From the NCBI RefSeq assembly GCF_023897065.1, contig NZ_JAMHIV010000023.1, positions 62,001 to 126,000 on the forward strand: a stretch of DNA of 64,000 nt, given 5' to 3'. The notes beneath the pieces were generated by a model. The model worked only from the letters and a program-made list of their open reading frames with translations, had not been told where the DNA came from and did not search any database. Position 1 is the stretch's first letter; each line of letters begins with the position of its first letter. The DNA is from Crossiella sp. SN42. GTDB taxonomy: Bacteria; Actinomycetota; Actinomycetes; Mycobacteriales; Pseudonocardiaceae. Position numbers and translations under genes: made by a program. Shown here piece by piece: positions 24,223-32,912 of the stretch.

Positions 24223-25398
24223 GTGACCATTCCCGCTCTCGTCTCCCGGCTCCAGCCGTTCACCTCGACGATCTTCGCCGAGATGACGGCGTTGGCGCAG
24301 CGCACCGGCGCGGTCAACCTGGGTCAGGGCTTCCCCGACACCGACGGCCCCGCCTCGATGCTCGCCGCCGCCCAGCAGGCGATCGCGGACGGGGTCAACC
24401 AGTACCCGCCCGGTCCCGGCCGCCCCGAGCTGCGCGCCGCGATCGCCGAGCACCGCGCGGGCCAGTACGGCCAGGAGTTCGACCCGGACACCCAGGTCCT
24501 GGTCACCGTCGGCGCCACGGAGGCCATCGCGGCCAGCCTGATCGCCCTGGTCGAACCGGGCGACGAGGTCATCCTGATCGAGCCCTACTACGACTCCTAC
24601 GCCGCCTCGGTCGCGATGGCAGGTGGCGTGCGCCGCGCGGTGGCCCTGCGCCCCGACCCGGAAACCGGCCGCTTCACCCTGGACATCGAGGCCCTGCGCG
24701 CCGCCGCGGGCCCCAAGACCAAGGCGCTGCTGCTCAACACCCCGCACAACCCCACCGGCACCGTGCTGACCGACGCCGAGCTGGCCGAGATCGCCGAGCT
24801 GGCCCAGCGGCACGACTTCCTGGTGATCTCCGACGAGGTCTACGAACACCTGCTCTACGACGGCCGCGCGCACCGCCCCATCGGCACCCTGCCCGGCATG
24901 GCCGAGCGCACCCTGACCATCTCCAGCTGCGGCAAGACCTTCAACGCCACCGGCTGGAAGATCGGCTGGGTCTGCGGCAGGCCGGACCTGATCGCCGCGG
25001 TCCGCGCCGCCAAGCAGTTCATCACCTTCGTCGCGGGCGCCCCCTTCCAGCCCGCCGTCGCACATGCCCTGCGCACCGAGCTGCCGTGGGTGGAGAACCT
25101 CCGCCAGGACCTGCAACGCAAACGCGACCGCCTGGCCGCGGGCCTGTCCGACGCGGGCTTCACGGTCCTGCCCAGCGAAGGCACCTACTTCATCTGCACC
25201 GACGTCCGCCCACTCGGCTTCGACGACGGCGCCACCCTCTGCCGCGAGCTCCCCGAACGCATCGGCGTGGCCGCCATCCCGGTCCAGGTCTTCTGCGACG
25301 ACCCGGCCACCGCCCGCCACCTGGTCCGCTTCGCCTACTGCAAACGCGACGAGGTCCTCGACGAAGCCCTGCTCCGCCTGGCCAAACTGACGTCCTGA
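24223..25398 (+). CDS. dapC: PLP aminotransferase, probable N-succinyldiaminopimelate aminotransferase DapC
   Basis: A 391-residue fold-type I aminotransferase. The PLP lysine is in SSCGKTFNATGWKIGW (Lys about 230), the Asn-Pro-Thr-Gly motif is HNPTGTVL and the Asp-x-x-Tyr pair is ISDEVYEHL. Throughout, it follows the mycobacterial DapC (Rv0858c) pattern, for example VNLGQGFPDTDGP and VNQYPPGPG, so lysine/meso-DAP synthesis is the best role; kynurenine aminotransferases are the nearest alternative. A CAGGAT hexamer 7 nt before the GTG suggests a leaderless start. Its last 64 bp overlap the antisense CHAT gene. Confidence 0.85.
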   Translation: MTIPALVSRLQPFTSTIFAEMTALAQRTGAVNLGQGFPDTDGPASMLAAAQQAIADGVNQYPPGPGRPELRAAIAEHRAGQYGQEFDPDTQVLVTVGATEAIAASLIALVEPGDEVILIEPYYDSYAASVAMAGGVRRAVALRPDPETGRFTLDIEALRAAAGPKTKALLLNTPHNPTGTVLTDAELAEIAELAQRHDFLVISDEVYEHLLYDGRAHRPIGTLPGMAERTLTISSCGKTFNATGWKIGWVCGRPDLIAAVRAAKQFITFVAGAPFQPAVAHALRTELPWVENLRQDLQRKRDRLAAGLSDAGFTVLPSEGTYFICTDVRPLGFDDGATLCRELPERIGVAAIPVQVFCDDPATARHLVRFAYCKRDEVLDEALLRLAKLTS

Positions 25399-27428
25399 CC
25401 CACGCAGACGAACCCCCGGTGCCCGTGCACCCGCTGCACCGCGGCCAACGCGGCTGCCGGGGGCTCCACGCGCAGCCGCCGATGCAGCTCCAGCATCAGC
25501 GCCCCGGTCCCGGCGTCAGCCACGTCCAGCACACTCGCCACCACCACCCCGCGCCCCCGCCCCAACGCCCGCCCCACACCGCAGGCGGACAGCACCACCG
25601 TCCCTCCGGCGACCGCGAGCAGCTCCGCCACCCGCAGCCGCCCGTCCGCCAGCTCCACACTCCCGTGCCGCCCGTGCGCGGCCACGTGCACCAGCCCGGC
25701 CTCCGCCACGGCCCGCAAGGTCCGTGCCACAGTCGCCCGGGACCCGGTGAGCAGCTGGCCCCCGAACTCTCCGTGCAGCTCCCGCACCTCCGCCTCGGCC
25801 CCCGGCAACCCCGGCCCCGCCACCCACAACGGCGCGCCCAAGCGCTCCGGCCCGGCCGCCCCCGGTGACGGCTCCCGTCCCCATCCCGGCGGCAGCACCC
25901 CGACCTCCCGCCCGGCCAGCGAGGGCAACCCGTTCCACGGCACCCCGAGCAGTTCGCCCGGCACCAGCACCACCACCGGTCCGGAACCCAGCTCCGGCAA
26001 CAACAACCGCTCCAGCCGGGCCAGGGACCCGCTGCCCAGGCGCACCCCGGCCAGCTCCCATTCGACCTCGCCCAGCGCGGCCATCCGCCGCACCCGGCCC
26101 GCGCTGCCGACCCAGACCTCGCCCCGGTGCACGAAGTACTCCACCGTCCCCGACGCCCCATCGCCCCGGCACCGCCGCGCCCAGCGCAGCGCCGCCCTGG
26201 CATCGCCACTGGCCAACGCGGCTCCCAGCCCGATCTCGGCCAGCTCCGGATCCCACCCGGCCCGCAGCCCCCTCCGGCACACGGCCAACACCTCACCGCC
26301 ACCGGCCAGCTCCGCCCGCGCCCGCCACCGCCCCGCGCCGCGCACCTGGCCAAGCAGCTTGCGCCCCAAGGCTTCCCGCCCGTCCCACCGGGCGGCCCGC
26401 CCCGCGACCAGCCGCAGTTCCTCGGCATCCTCGGCCCACCCGGCCCGCGCGCACAACGCGGCTGCCCGGCCCACCGCCGACCACCGCGCAGGCGTGTTCC
26501 CCGCCGCCAGCGCCGCCCGCAACGCCAGCGCCCTGGCCAGCGCCGCCCACCCGGGCCGCCGCTGCCGCCGGAACAGCTCCGCCGCGGCAACCGCCTCGAC
26601 CTCGGCAGCCCGGAAGTCCTTGTCCCGCAACGCACACCGCGCCAGCGCCACCTTCGCCTCAGCCAGCTTCCGCCCCTTGCCCGCCGCCGCGAGCAGCGTC
26701 ACCGCCTTGCTCAGCACCGGCAACGCCTCCGCCGGTTCGAGCGCCTCGGCCCGGTCGAGCAACATCTCCGGATGCCGCAATGGATCCGCGCCCGCCCGTT
26801 CGGCGGCGTCGAACAACCGAAGTGCCGCAAGGGGATCCCCCTCCCGCAAGGCCGCGAACCCCTGGTTGTGCACGCACACCGCGGCCCGCTCGGTCAGCCC
26901 GAGTCCGGTCAGAACCCGTTCCGCCGCAGCGAAATCCGCCCGGCCACGGGCCGCCTGCCCCCGGTAGCAGGCGTCCGCGCCGCGCACGATGAGTGCGTTG
27001 GCCAGCCACCGGGGCGCTTCGCCCAGGCCCGCCACGGCCGCGGTCAGCTCCGTCTCCGCCGGTTCCCGCAACGCGAACAGCGCTGCCCCGCGCAGGCACC
27101 GGGCCTTGGCCAGCTCGATCCCGCGCAGTCCGGCAGCCCGGTCCAGCTCGGCCAGTGCGGCCCTCGGACGTCCCCGGTCGACCGCCAGCCAGGCCCTGGC
27201 CAGCCGCACCGACGCGGTCAGCCCGGTCAGCCCGGCCCGTTCCGCCGCGGCCAGGGCCAGCCGGGCGTGCCGGGCGGCCGGGGTGGGTTCGCCCAGCTCC
27301 ACGTGCGCGAGGCAGGCCGCCAGCCGCAGGTTCACCAGCTCGGCGCCTCTGGCCGCCGGCAGACCGGCGGCGGCCTGGCGCAGCACCAGATCGGGCTCGG
27401 TCGCGGCCCGGTCGACCAGGCTCACCAC
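25335..27428 (-). CDS. CHAT-domain (caspase-like) protease with TPR-type N-terminus
   Basis: A 697-residue protein. Residues about 1-400 are Ala/Leu-rich helical repeats of TPR type; the C-terminal third is a CHAT caspase-like domain with catalytic His585 (AAHGRHG) and Cys616 (LSACGVG). It is encoded downstream of, and coupled to, a sigma factor and a 130-aa protein, so the three probably form one signalling or defence unit. GTG 27428 is chosen for GGGGAG at 8 nt; GTGs at 27425 and 27437 are possible. The last about 20 residues, antisense to dapC, are basic/Ser-rich and look non-conserved. Confidence 0.8.
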   Translation of the reverse strand: MVSLVDRAATEPDLVLRQAAAGLPAARGAELVNLRLAACLAHVELGEPTPAARHARLALAAAERAGLTGLTASVRLARAWLAVDRGRPRAALAELDRAAGLRGIELAKARCLRGAALFALREPAETELTAAVAGLGEAPRWLANALIVRGADACYRGQAARGRADFAAAERVLTGLGLTERAAVCVHNQGFAALREGDPLAALRLFDAAERAGADPLRHPEMLLDRAEALEPAEALPVLSKAVTLLAAAGKGRKLAEAKVALARCALRDKDFRAAEVEAVAAAELFRRQRRPGWAALARALALRAALAAGNTPARWSAVGRAAALCARAGWAEDAEELRLVAGRAARWDGREALGRKLLGQVRGAGRWRARAELAGGGEVLAVCRRGLRAGWDPELAEIGLGAALASGDARAALRWARRCRGDGASGTVEYFVHRGEVWVGSAGRVRRMAALGEVEWELAGVRLGSGSLARLERLLLPELGSGPVVVLVPGELLGVPWNGLPSLAGREVGVLPPGWGREPSPGAAGPERLGAPLWVAGPGLPGAEAEVRELHGEFGGQLLTGSRATVARTLRAVAEAGLVHVAAHGRHGSVELADGRLRVAELLAVAGGTVVLSACGVGRALGRGRGVVVASVLDVADAGTGALMLELHRRLRVEPPAAALAAVQRVHGHRGFVCVGQDVSLARRSRASSRTSSRLQ

Positions 27429-27814
27429 GTCAGCCACTCCCCGACCAGGAGGGCCTCGCCGTGCACGCGCAGGCTCAGCGGACCGTGCGGCACGCCCTCG
27501 ATGGTGAACCGGCCGGCCGGGTCGATCTCGGCGAACCAGGAGCCGTCCGGGGTGCGGGCCTCGATCATGCCCGCGGTGCCGGTGACCACGCCGGTGAGCG
27601 GGTCGCCGAGCTCCACCCGGACCGTGACCCCGTAGGCGGACAACACGATCAGGTCCGCACCGGCGCGCATGCCCTGTTCCACCTCGCGCAGCCGGAGGCC
27701 GTGGACCGGCGGCAGGTCCCCGGCGGCCCTGGCCGCGGCGAGCACCGCGGGCGGCAGTGGGTCGGTGGCGGAGACCGTGTCGGTGAGTTCGGCGAAGAGG
27801 TCGTCGTCGGTCAT
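27422..27814 (-). CDS. small protein of the sigma-CHAT cassette, unknown function
   Basis: A 130-residue acidic protein starting MTDDDLFAELTDTV, with a helical N-terminal half and a C-terminal beta-rich part (FAEIDPAGRFTIEGVPHGPLSLRV) like a small prealbumin/carboxypeptidase-regulatory fold. It overlaps the sigma factor stop by ATGA (27811-27814) and runs into the CHAT start, so it is made together with both. It might be a sigma-binding partner or CHAT substrate; that is speculation. I know no named family for it. Confidence 0.7.
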   Translation of the reverse strand: MTDDDLFAELTDTVSATDPLPPAVLAAARAAGDLPPVHGLRLREVEQGMRAGADLIVLSAYGVTVRVELGDPLTGVVTGTAGMIEARTPDGSWFAEIDPAGRFTIEGVPHGPLSLRVHGEALLVGEWLTW

Positions 27815-28335
27815 CCCGCTGCTCCCAGCTCGCCGACCAGGCGGCGGCGCAAGGCGGCCAGGCACCGGCCTCTGGTGGGGCCGATGCTGCCCAGTGGCAT
27901 GGCCAGCAGCTCGGCGATCCGGGTGTACGGCAGGTCCGGGGCGTAGGCGGCGATCCAGAGCAACTGCCTGCAGCGCAACGGCATTCGGGCGAAAGCTCGC
28001 CAGAGTCGGCCCGCGCGGTCGCCTTGCACGACCAGGTCCGCCGGGTCCGGGGCGCGGAAGCGGTCCAGGTGTGCCACGCGGCCCAGGGTGTCCAGGTCCA
28101 GGGGGTGTTCGCGGTGGCGGGCGGCCAGGGTGCGCAGCGACTCGCGGCGGGCGGTGGTGACCAGCCAGGCCTGGACGCGGTCCGGGGCGGTCAGCTCGTG
28201 GCGGTGTTCGGCCAGTTTCAGCCAGGTGGTCTGGCTGACGTCGGCGGCTTCCTGGTCGTCCAGGCGGTGCGAGCGGGCCACCGCCCACACCAGCCTGGCG
28301 TAGCGGTTGATGAGGTCCTGCCACTCCGGGTCCAT
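27811..28335 (-). CDS. ECF-type RNA polymerase sigma factor
   Basis: A 174-residue group IV sigma factor. Region 2 spans about 8-75 (INRYARLVWAVARSHRLDDQEAADVSQTTWLKL) and region 4 about 112-165 (MPLRCRQLLWIAAYAPDLPYTRIAELLAMPLGSIGPTRGRCL). It has the usual two-domain ECF length and no extra C-terminal domain. The ATG at 28335 has GGGGAG 5 nt upstream. First gene of the cassette with the 130-aa protein and the CHAT protease; it probably drives genes outside this window, or its own operon. Confidence 0.9.
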   Translation of the reverse strand: MDPEWQDLINRYARLVWAVARSHRLDDQEAADVSQTTWLKLAEHRHELTAPDRVQAWLVTTARRESLRTLAARHREHPLDLDTLGRVAHLDRFRAPDPADLVVQGDRAGRLWRAFARMPLRCRQLLWIAAYAPDLPYTRIAELLAMPLGSIGPTRGRCLAALRRRLVGELGAAG

Positions 28336-28665
28336 CGGCTCTCCCCTGCGTCGGCGACTCGGCAGGCACTTGGAAGCCGCGGGGGCGGTCCGGGATCCGT
28401 CAGCCGCCCGAAGGCGTTACCGCGGTCACTCGCCCGAATGACACTTGCCCTCGGTGACTGGGCCCCGGCCCGCCAGCTCGGGAAACCGCTTCCCTACCTG
28501 GTGTTATCGACGCAGGGTGATCGTTTCGCGCACGTCTGGAGCAACACGACCCACCTCCGGGTGGAAACCGGTCAGTACGCTCGCGCATACCGGCAAACGG
28601 GCCAACCATGGTTGACGCACCTGGGAAGAGATCTGTCTTTCCTTCAGTCGTCCGGTGATCGGTAG
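28336..28665. other. 330-bp divergent intergenic region
   Basis: Lies between the sigma factor and the secreted protein gene and must hold both promoters. I see a TTGACG hexamer at 28612-28617 that could be a -35 for the plus-strand gene, but no good -10 at the right spacing. No RNA gene or convincing small gene recognised. Confidence 0.4.
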
Positions 28666-29550
28666 GTGGTGGTGACGGTGACCAGCGCCGGGGCGGTGCG
28701 CAGCCGGGGAGAGAGGCTGCGCGTCGTTGCCGTCCGGCTGGCCATTGCCGGCGGCCTGGCTGCGGCCGCTTGGCTGGCCGGAGCCGTCGCCGCCCATGCC
28801 GACGAGTCACCGGCCCGCGCAGACGTTCTGAGCCCGTCGACCGTTTCGGAAGTCCAGGAGCCGGCCAAGACGGATGCCGTCGCGCGGGCCGGTGGCCTCG
28901 GCGCACGCATCACCGAGCGGGTCACCGCCCGGCTGGGCCGCACCGACACCACGCTCCGCGGCACCGCTACCCCGATGACCAGCGAGGACGAGGCTGACGC
29001 CGCTGGTGGCGGCATGGTCACCGTGGGCTCTGACGAGGTGCGGCCGCTGCCCGAAGAGGACGGTCCGGCGCCGGCTCCGGTCAGGACGACCCGCACCGCG
29101 AAGTCCGCCGAGGGGTCGGTCAGCGCGGTCCGCCCGCCGCGGCAGGCCCCGCCGCCCCCGCCGCCGGTCCAGCAGCCCGCGCCGGTCGAGCCAGTCGTCG
29201 AGCCGGTGGTGGAGACGCCGCCGGCCGCGCCCGTGCTGAGCTCCCGCCCGATGGTCACGGTGCGCACGGTCGAGCCCAAGGCCGCCGAGCCGCCCGCAGG
29301 CACCAGGACCAAGCACGACGACGTGCCCGACCTGCCCATGCCTGATCCCCGCAAGCCGGCCCCCAGCGCGCCGTCCTCGGCCTCGCTGGGCGGCACGGCT
29401 TCGGACAACGGTGGTGCCCGTGGCGCCACCGCGATGGTCACCGTCCCGCTTCCGCAGCTGCCGAAGCCGAGCCTGGTGACCGTCGAGCACCCGCGCAACG
29501 CGGGCTCGCCGAGCAACACCCCGGGCCTGCCGCCCACCTCGCCCGACTGA
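28666..29550 (+). CDS. secreted proline-rich protein with repeated MVTV motif
   Basis: A 294-residue exported protein of unknown function. A signal sequence at about 17-46 (LRVVAVRLAIAGGLAAAAWLAGAVAAHA) precedes a low-complexity mature part rich in Pro, Ala, Thr and Val. The motif M/L-V-T-V recurs four times (near 116, 206, 252 and 268), each followed by a charged or Pro-rich stretch, which suggests a degenerate repeat. No enzyme motif or anchor is seen. Several in-frame GTG codons at 28666-28678 could serve as start. A strong terminator follows at 29803. Confidence 0.65.
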   Translation: MVVTVTSAGAVRSRGERLRVVAVRLAIAGGLAAAAWLAGAVAAHADESPARADVLSPSTVSEVQEPAKTDAVARAGGLGARITERVTARLGRTDTTLRGTATPMTSEDEADAAGGGMVTVGSDEVRPLPEEDGPAPAPVRTTRTAKSAEGSVSAVRPPRQAPPPPPPVQQPAPVEPVVEPVVETPPAAPVLSSRPMVTVRTVEPKAAEPPAGTRTKHDDVPDLPMPDPRKPAPSAPSSASLGGTASDNGGARGATAMVTVPLPQLPKPSLVTVEHPRNAGSPSNTPGLPPTSPD

Positions 29551-29853
29551 CTGAGTCGGTAACACGCCACCGGTGTGCGCACAGCCAGTGACGGCTTGCG
29601 CCATCCGAGCGGCATTCCTGGCGCGGCCGTTTCGCCGCACCTGCGTTGAGCAGGGACAACCACCCGCGTGAAGCAGTGATCGGCGTTTCGTCGCCGCGGT
29701 TGCCGGACTTTCCGAGCAACGCCGACGAAGGAAGCCAGCGTCCTGTGGACACGCCCCCGATCTCCCAACCGGCCGACCGCGCCCGGCCGTGTTGGGTGCG
29801 CAGCCCCGGTACCGCGTTGCCCCCGCGGTACCGGGGCTCCTTATTTGCCCAGG
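29551..29853. other. 303-bp intergenic region with terminator
   Basis: Contains the 14-bp-stem terminator at 29803. An 81-codon plus-strand frame (29646-29891) runs through the terminator and into the 3' end of the next gene and is not believable. Nothing else recognised. Confidence 0.5.
29803..29845 (+). terminator. strong hairpin terminator
   Basis: A perfect 14-bp stem (29803-29816 with 29824-29837) and 7-nt loop, then TCCTTATTTG on the plus strand. It would end transcripts from the secreted protein gene; the minus-strand side has no T-run. Confidence 0.7.
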
Positions 29854-31299
29854 TCAGGTCACTGCGAGTAGGTCGTCCGTCGCGCCGGTGAGGGTCGCGG
29901 CGGCGCGGGCCAGGCGGTTCGCCGCCTCGGTGAGCACCGCGGGTTCCTGGGCGAAGGACAGCCGCAGCCACCGCTCCAGCCCGCCGTTGACCCCGAAGCG
30001 GGGACCCGGCACCAGGTGCAGGCCGTGGTTGATCGCGGCGGCGGCCAGCCGGGTGCTGATCGGCCCGTCCAGCTCGCACCACAGGCTCAGTCCACCGGCC
30101 GGGCGGCGCACCGTCCAGGCGGGCAGCCGGGCACGCAGCGCGTCCACCAGGACGTCCCGCGCGGTGGCGAAGTGGGCCCGTCTGCGGGCCAGCAGCGGCT
30201 CGGGGTCGGTGAGCAGTTCGGTGAGCACCAGCTGGTCCAGCACCGAGGAGCCCAGGTCGATGGAGGCGCGCACCCCGGCCAGCTGCCGGATCAGCTCCAC
30301 CGGTCCGCGCAGCCAGCCCAGGCGCAGCCCGCCCCAGAGCATCTTGGACGCCGAGCCCGCGGTGAGCACCAGCCCTTCGGCGAAGGCGGCCAGCGGCGGC
30401 GGACCGTCCACCGGGTCGCCGTCCAGGTCCAGCTCGGCCAGGGTCTCGTCCACCAGCGCCAGCGTCCTGGTCCGGCGCAGCGCGGCGGCCAGCTGCTCCC
30501 GGCCCTGCGTGGACAGCCGCAGGCCGGTCGGGTTCTGGAAGTCCGGGATCAGGTAGGCCAGCCGGGGCGCGACCTGGCGCAGGGTGGCCTCGATGCCGGG
30601 CAGGTCCCAGCCGTCCGGGGCCATCGCCACCGGCACCGGCTGGGCGTGCGCGGCCCGGATGCCGTCCACCGCGTTCGGGTAGGTCGGGTTCTCCAGCAGC
30701 ACCCGCTGGCCGGGCATGACCAGCAGCCGCAGCGCCAGCGCCAGCGCGTGCTGCGCGCCCGAGGTGATCATGACCTGGTCCGGGCCGGTGGGCAGGCCGC
30801 GCCTGGTGTAGCGCTCGGCGATGCGTTCCCGCAGCACCGGCAACCCCATCGGGGCGTAGCCGGGGCCGCTCAGGTACCCGGGCAGGCGCAGCCGGGCCGC
30901 GTCCACCGCGGCGGCCAGCTCGGCAGGCGCGGCCGGGGTGGCCTGGGCCAGGTTGATCGTCTCGTCCTCCGGCAGCGAGGTGAACCCCTGCGGGCCGAAC
31001 TCCTTGCCGGGCAGGGTGATCCAGGAACCCGCGCCGCGGCGGCTGGCGATCAGGTCCTGTTCGCGCAGCCGGTCCAGCATCGCGGTGACCGTGGTGCGGC
31101 TGAGGTTGAGCGCTTGGGCCAGCTCCCGTTCCGCGGGCAGCCGGGTGCCCGCGGGCAACCGGCCCTCCAGCACCAGCAGCCGCAGCGCGGCGGCCAGGTC
31201 GGCGGACTGGGCCCGGTTCGGCCCGTCGCGCCAGCAGCCGAGCAGGTCGGCGAGGTGCGGCGCGGAGATCCGGCCACCGGTGGGCAGTGCCTGGCTCAT
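29854..31299 (-). CDS. MocR-type regulator (GntR DNA-binding plus aminotransferase domain)
   Basis: A 481-residue MocR/GabR-type regulator. An N-terminal GntR winged helix (about 20-90, with LPAERELAQALNLSRTTVTAMLDRL) is joined to a fold-type I aminotransferase-like domain. PLP-site residues include ITSGAQHALAL, FQNPTGLRLS and the lysine in TAGSASKMLWGGLRLGW. It senses PLP or an amino compound. The ATG at 31299 follows repeats of GGCCAAT that are probably its operator. It is divergent from a YczE membrane protein gene, a known partnership. Confidence 0.92.
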   Translation of the reverse strand: MSQALPTGGRISAPHLADLLGCWRDGPNRAQSADLAAALRLLVLEGRLPAGTRLPAERELAQALNLSRTTVTAMLDRLREQDLIASRRGAGSWITLPGKEFGPQGFTSLPEDETINLAQATPAAPAELAAAVDAARLRLPGYLSGPGYAPMGLPVLRERIAERYTRRGLPTGPDQVMITSGAQHALALALRLLVMPGQRVLLENPTYPNAVDGIRAAHAQPVPVAMAPDGWDLPGIEATLRQVAPRLAYLIPDFQNPTGLRLSTQGREQLAAALRRTRTLALVDETLAELDLDGDPVDGPPPLAAFAEGLVLTAGSASKMLWGGLRLGWLRGPVELIRQLAGVRASIDLGSSVLDQLVLTELLTDPEPLLARRRAHFATARDVLVDALRARLPAWTVRRPAGGLSLWCELDGPISTRLAAAAINHGLHLVPGPRFGVNGGLERWLRLSFAQEPAVLTEAANRLARAAATLTGATDDLLAVT

Positions 31300-31302
31300 G
31301 TG

Positions 31303-31342
31303 GGCCAATTTTTCCACTTTGGCCCTCGAAGTAAAGGCCAAT
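31303..31342. promoter_or_regulatory. putative MocR operator with GGCCAAT direct repeats
   Basis: GGCCAAT occurs at 31303 and 31336, 33 bp apart (three helical turns), with an opposite-strand GGCCAAA (31324-31318) between them. MocR regulators are known to bind direct repeats in the divergent promoter, which is exactly this position. Confidence 0.55.
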
Positions 31343-31361
31343 CCCGGCAGAGGATGGCCGC

Positions 31362-32009
31362 ATGGCCTCCCCGACGATCCCCCTGCACCCGCTGCCCGTG
31401 GCGGACCGGCCGCTGCGCAGGCTCAGCCAGCTGCTGGCCGGGCTGCTGCTCTACGGCGCGAGCATGGCGCTGATGATCAGGGCCGGGCTCGGCCTCGACC
31501 CGTGGGACGTCCTGCACGAGGGCCTGACCAGGCACATCCCGGTCAGCTTCGGCACCGTCACGGCGATCACCGGGGTGATCGTGCTGCTGGGCTGGATCCC
31601 GCTGCGGCAGCGGCCGGGCATCGGCACGGTGGCCAACGTGGTGCTGATCGCGGTCGCGGTGGACGCCTCGCTGTACCTGCTGCCCGCGCCGTCGGCCTGG
31701 TGGCTGCGCGCGGTGTTCCTGGTCTCGGCGATCGTGCTGAACGGCCTGGCCACCGCCGCCTACATCGGCGCCCGGCTCGGGCCGGGGCCGAGGGACGGGC
31801 TGATGACCGGGCTGTGCGCGCGCACCGGTTGGTCGATCCGCCTGGTGCGCACCGGGATCGAGATCACCGTGCTGGCGGTGGGTTTCCTGCTCGGCGGCAC
31901 GATCGGCATCGGCACCCTGCTGTACGCGATCACCATTGGTCCACTTGCCCAGTTCTTTGTGCCGTTCGTGGCGCTGCGTACTCCGGCTGAGTGGAAAACC
32001 GAGCGGTAG
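31362..32009 (+). CDS. YczE/YitT-family membrane protein
   Basis: A 215-residue membrane protein with five hydrophobic segments. GLGLDPWDVLHEGL (about 42-55) and the half-repeat GPGPRDGLMTGL (about 138-149) are the YczE family hallmarks. Genes of this family often sit next to MocR regulators, as here, and are thought to move the compound the regulator senses; the substrate is unknown. ATG start at 31362. Confidence 0.88.
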   Translation: MASPTIPLHPLPVADRPLRRLSQLLAGLLLYGASMALMIRAGLGLDPWDVLHEGLTRHIPVSFGTVTAITGVIVLLGWIPLRQRPGIGTVANVVLIAVAVDASLYLLPAPSAWWLRAVFLVSAIVLNGLATAAYIGARLGPGPRDGLMTGLCARTGWSIRLVRTGIEITVLAVGFLLGGTIGIGTLLYAITIGPLAQFFVPFVALRTPAEWKTER

Positions 32010-32032
32010 CAGGCTTTTCCGGGTTTTCGCAT

Positions 32033-32038
32033 TAGGGT
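32033..32038 (+). promoter_or_regulatory. -10 element TAGGGT of the PP2C-like gene
   Basis: TAGGGT ends 7 nt before the GTG at 32046 with no ribosome site, the repeated leaderless layout. Confidence 0.45.
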
Positions 32039-32045
32039 CCCGGAC

Positions 32046-32894
32046 GTGCCGGCGATCGAAATGGCTGAACGAGCAGGGGTCCAGCTGACCGGCGGGTCCG
32101 CCGAGAGCGAGGACCGCATCGTGGTCCTGCCGAACGCGGTGGTGCTGCTGGACGGCGCGACCCAGCTGGAACCTGGGCGCCACACCGGCGGCTGGTACGC
32201 CGAGCGCCTCGGCGACCAGCTGCGCCGGGAGCTGACCGCGCAGCCCGACATCGACCTGGCCGAGCTGCTGGCCGCCTGCATCAGCCAGGTGGCCGCCGAC
32301 CACGGCCTGGAGCCGGGCAAGGCCCCGTCCAGCACGGTGGCGCTGCTGCGCTGGGACGACGAGCGGGTGGACGCCCTGGTGCTGGCGGACAGCCCGGTGG
32401 TGGCCTTCACCGTCGGCGACGTGCACGTGCTCTCCGACACCCGGCTGGCGAGCCTGGCCGTCCCGCGCCGCACCGGCTACCGCGACCAGCTCCGCGAGGG
32501 CGTTGGTTTCTCCACCGGCCACGCGGACGCGCTGCGCGCCTCGGCGGCCGAGGTGGGCCAGTGGCGCAACCGTCAGGGCGGTTTCTGGGTGGCCGAGGCC
32601 GACCCGGACGCGGCCAAGCAGGCCATGCGGGCGAGCTGGATGCGGGACCAGGTGCAGGCGATCGTGATGGCCAGCGACGGCGTCTCCTGCGGCGTGGACG
32701 ACTACGGCGTGTTCGCCGACTGGACCGCGCTCTACGACCAGGCGGTGCAGGACGGCCTGCACACGGTGCTGGACGCGGTGCGCAAGGCCGAGGAGTCCGA
32801 CCCGGACGGCCGCAAGTGGCCGCGCCCGAAGCGGCACGACGACCAGAGCCTGGTCGTGGTGCACTTCGACGACGACTGGTTCCCCCGCTTCTGA
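32046..32894 (+). CDS. PP2C-like protein phosphatase domain protein
   Basis: A 282-residue protein with recognisable PP2C (PPM) metal-site positions: SEDRIVVLPNAVVLLDGAT (about 20-38, with DGAT in place of DGMGG), VLADSPV, MASDGVS (about 216-222) and the closing HDDQSLVVV (about 264-272). The conserved Asp residues for metal binding appear present, but the first motif is altered, so activity is uncertain. It would act on phospho-Ser/Thr in the cytoplasm. The HTH gene follows 18 bp downstream with its own -10. Confidence 0.7.
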   Translation: MPAIEMAERAGVQLTGGSAESEDRIVVLPNAVVLLDGATQLEPGRHTGGWYAERLGDQLRRELTAQPDIDLAELLAACISQVAADHGLEPGKAPSSTVALLRWDDERVDALVLADSPVVAFTVGDVHVLSDTRLASLAVPRRTGYRDQLREGVGFSTGHADALRASAAEVGQWRNRQGGFWVAEADPDAAKQAMRASWMRDQVQAIVMASDGVSCGVDDYGVFADWTALYDQAVQDGLHTVLDAVRKAEESDPDGRKWPRPKRHDDQSLVVVHFDDDWFPRF

Positions 32895-32899
32895 GCACC

Positions 32900-32905
32900 T
32901 ACGCT
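32900..32905 (+). promoter_or_regulatory. -10 element TACGCT of the HTH gene
   Basis: TACGCT ends 7 nt before the ATG at 32913; no ribosome-binding site lies in the gap. Confidence 0.45.
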
Positions 32906-32912
32906 GGCGAGC

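Noticed and set aside
28441-28665. Short plus-strand open frame before the secreted protein (about 28024-28665)
   Set aside because: It is mostly the antisense of the sigma factor gene extended into the intergenic region; no start signal.
29646-29891. An 81-codon plus-strand frame after the secreted protein gene
   Set aside because: It runs through a strong terminator hairpin and into the end of the MocR gene, and has no ribosome site.
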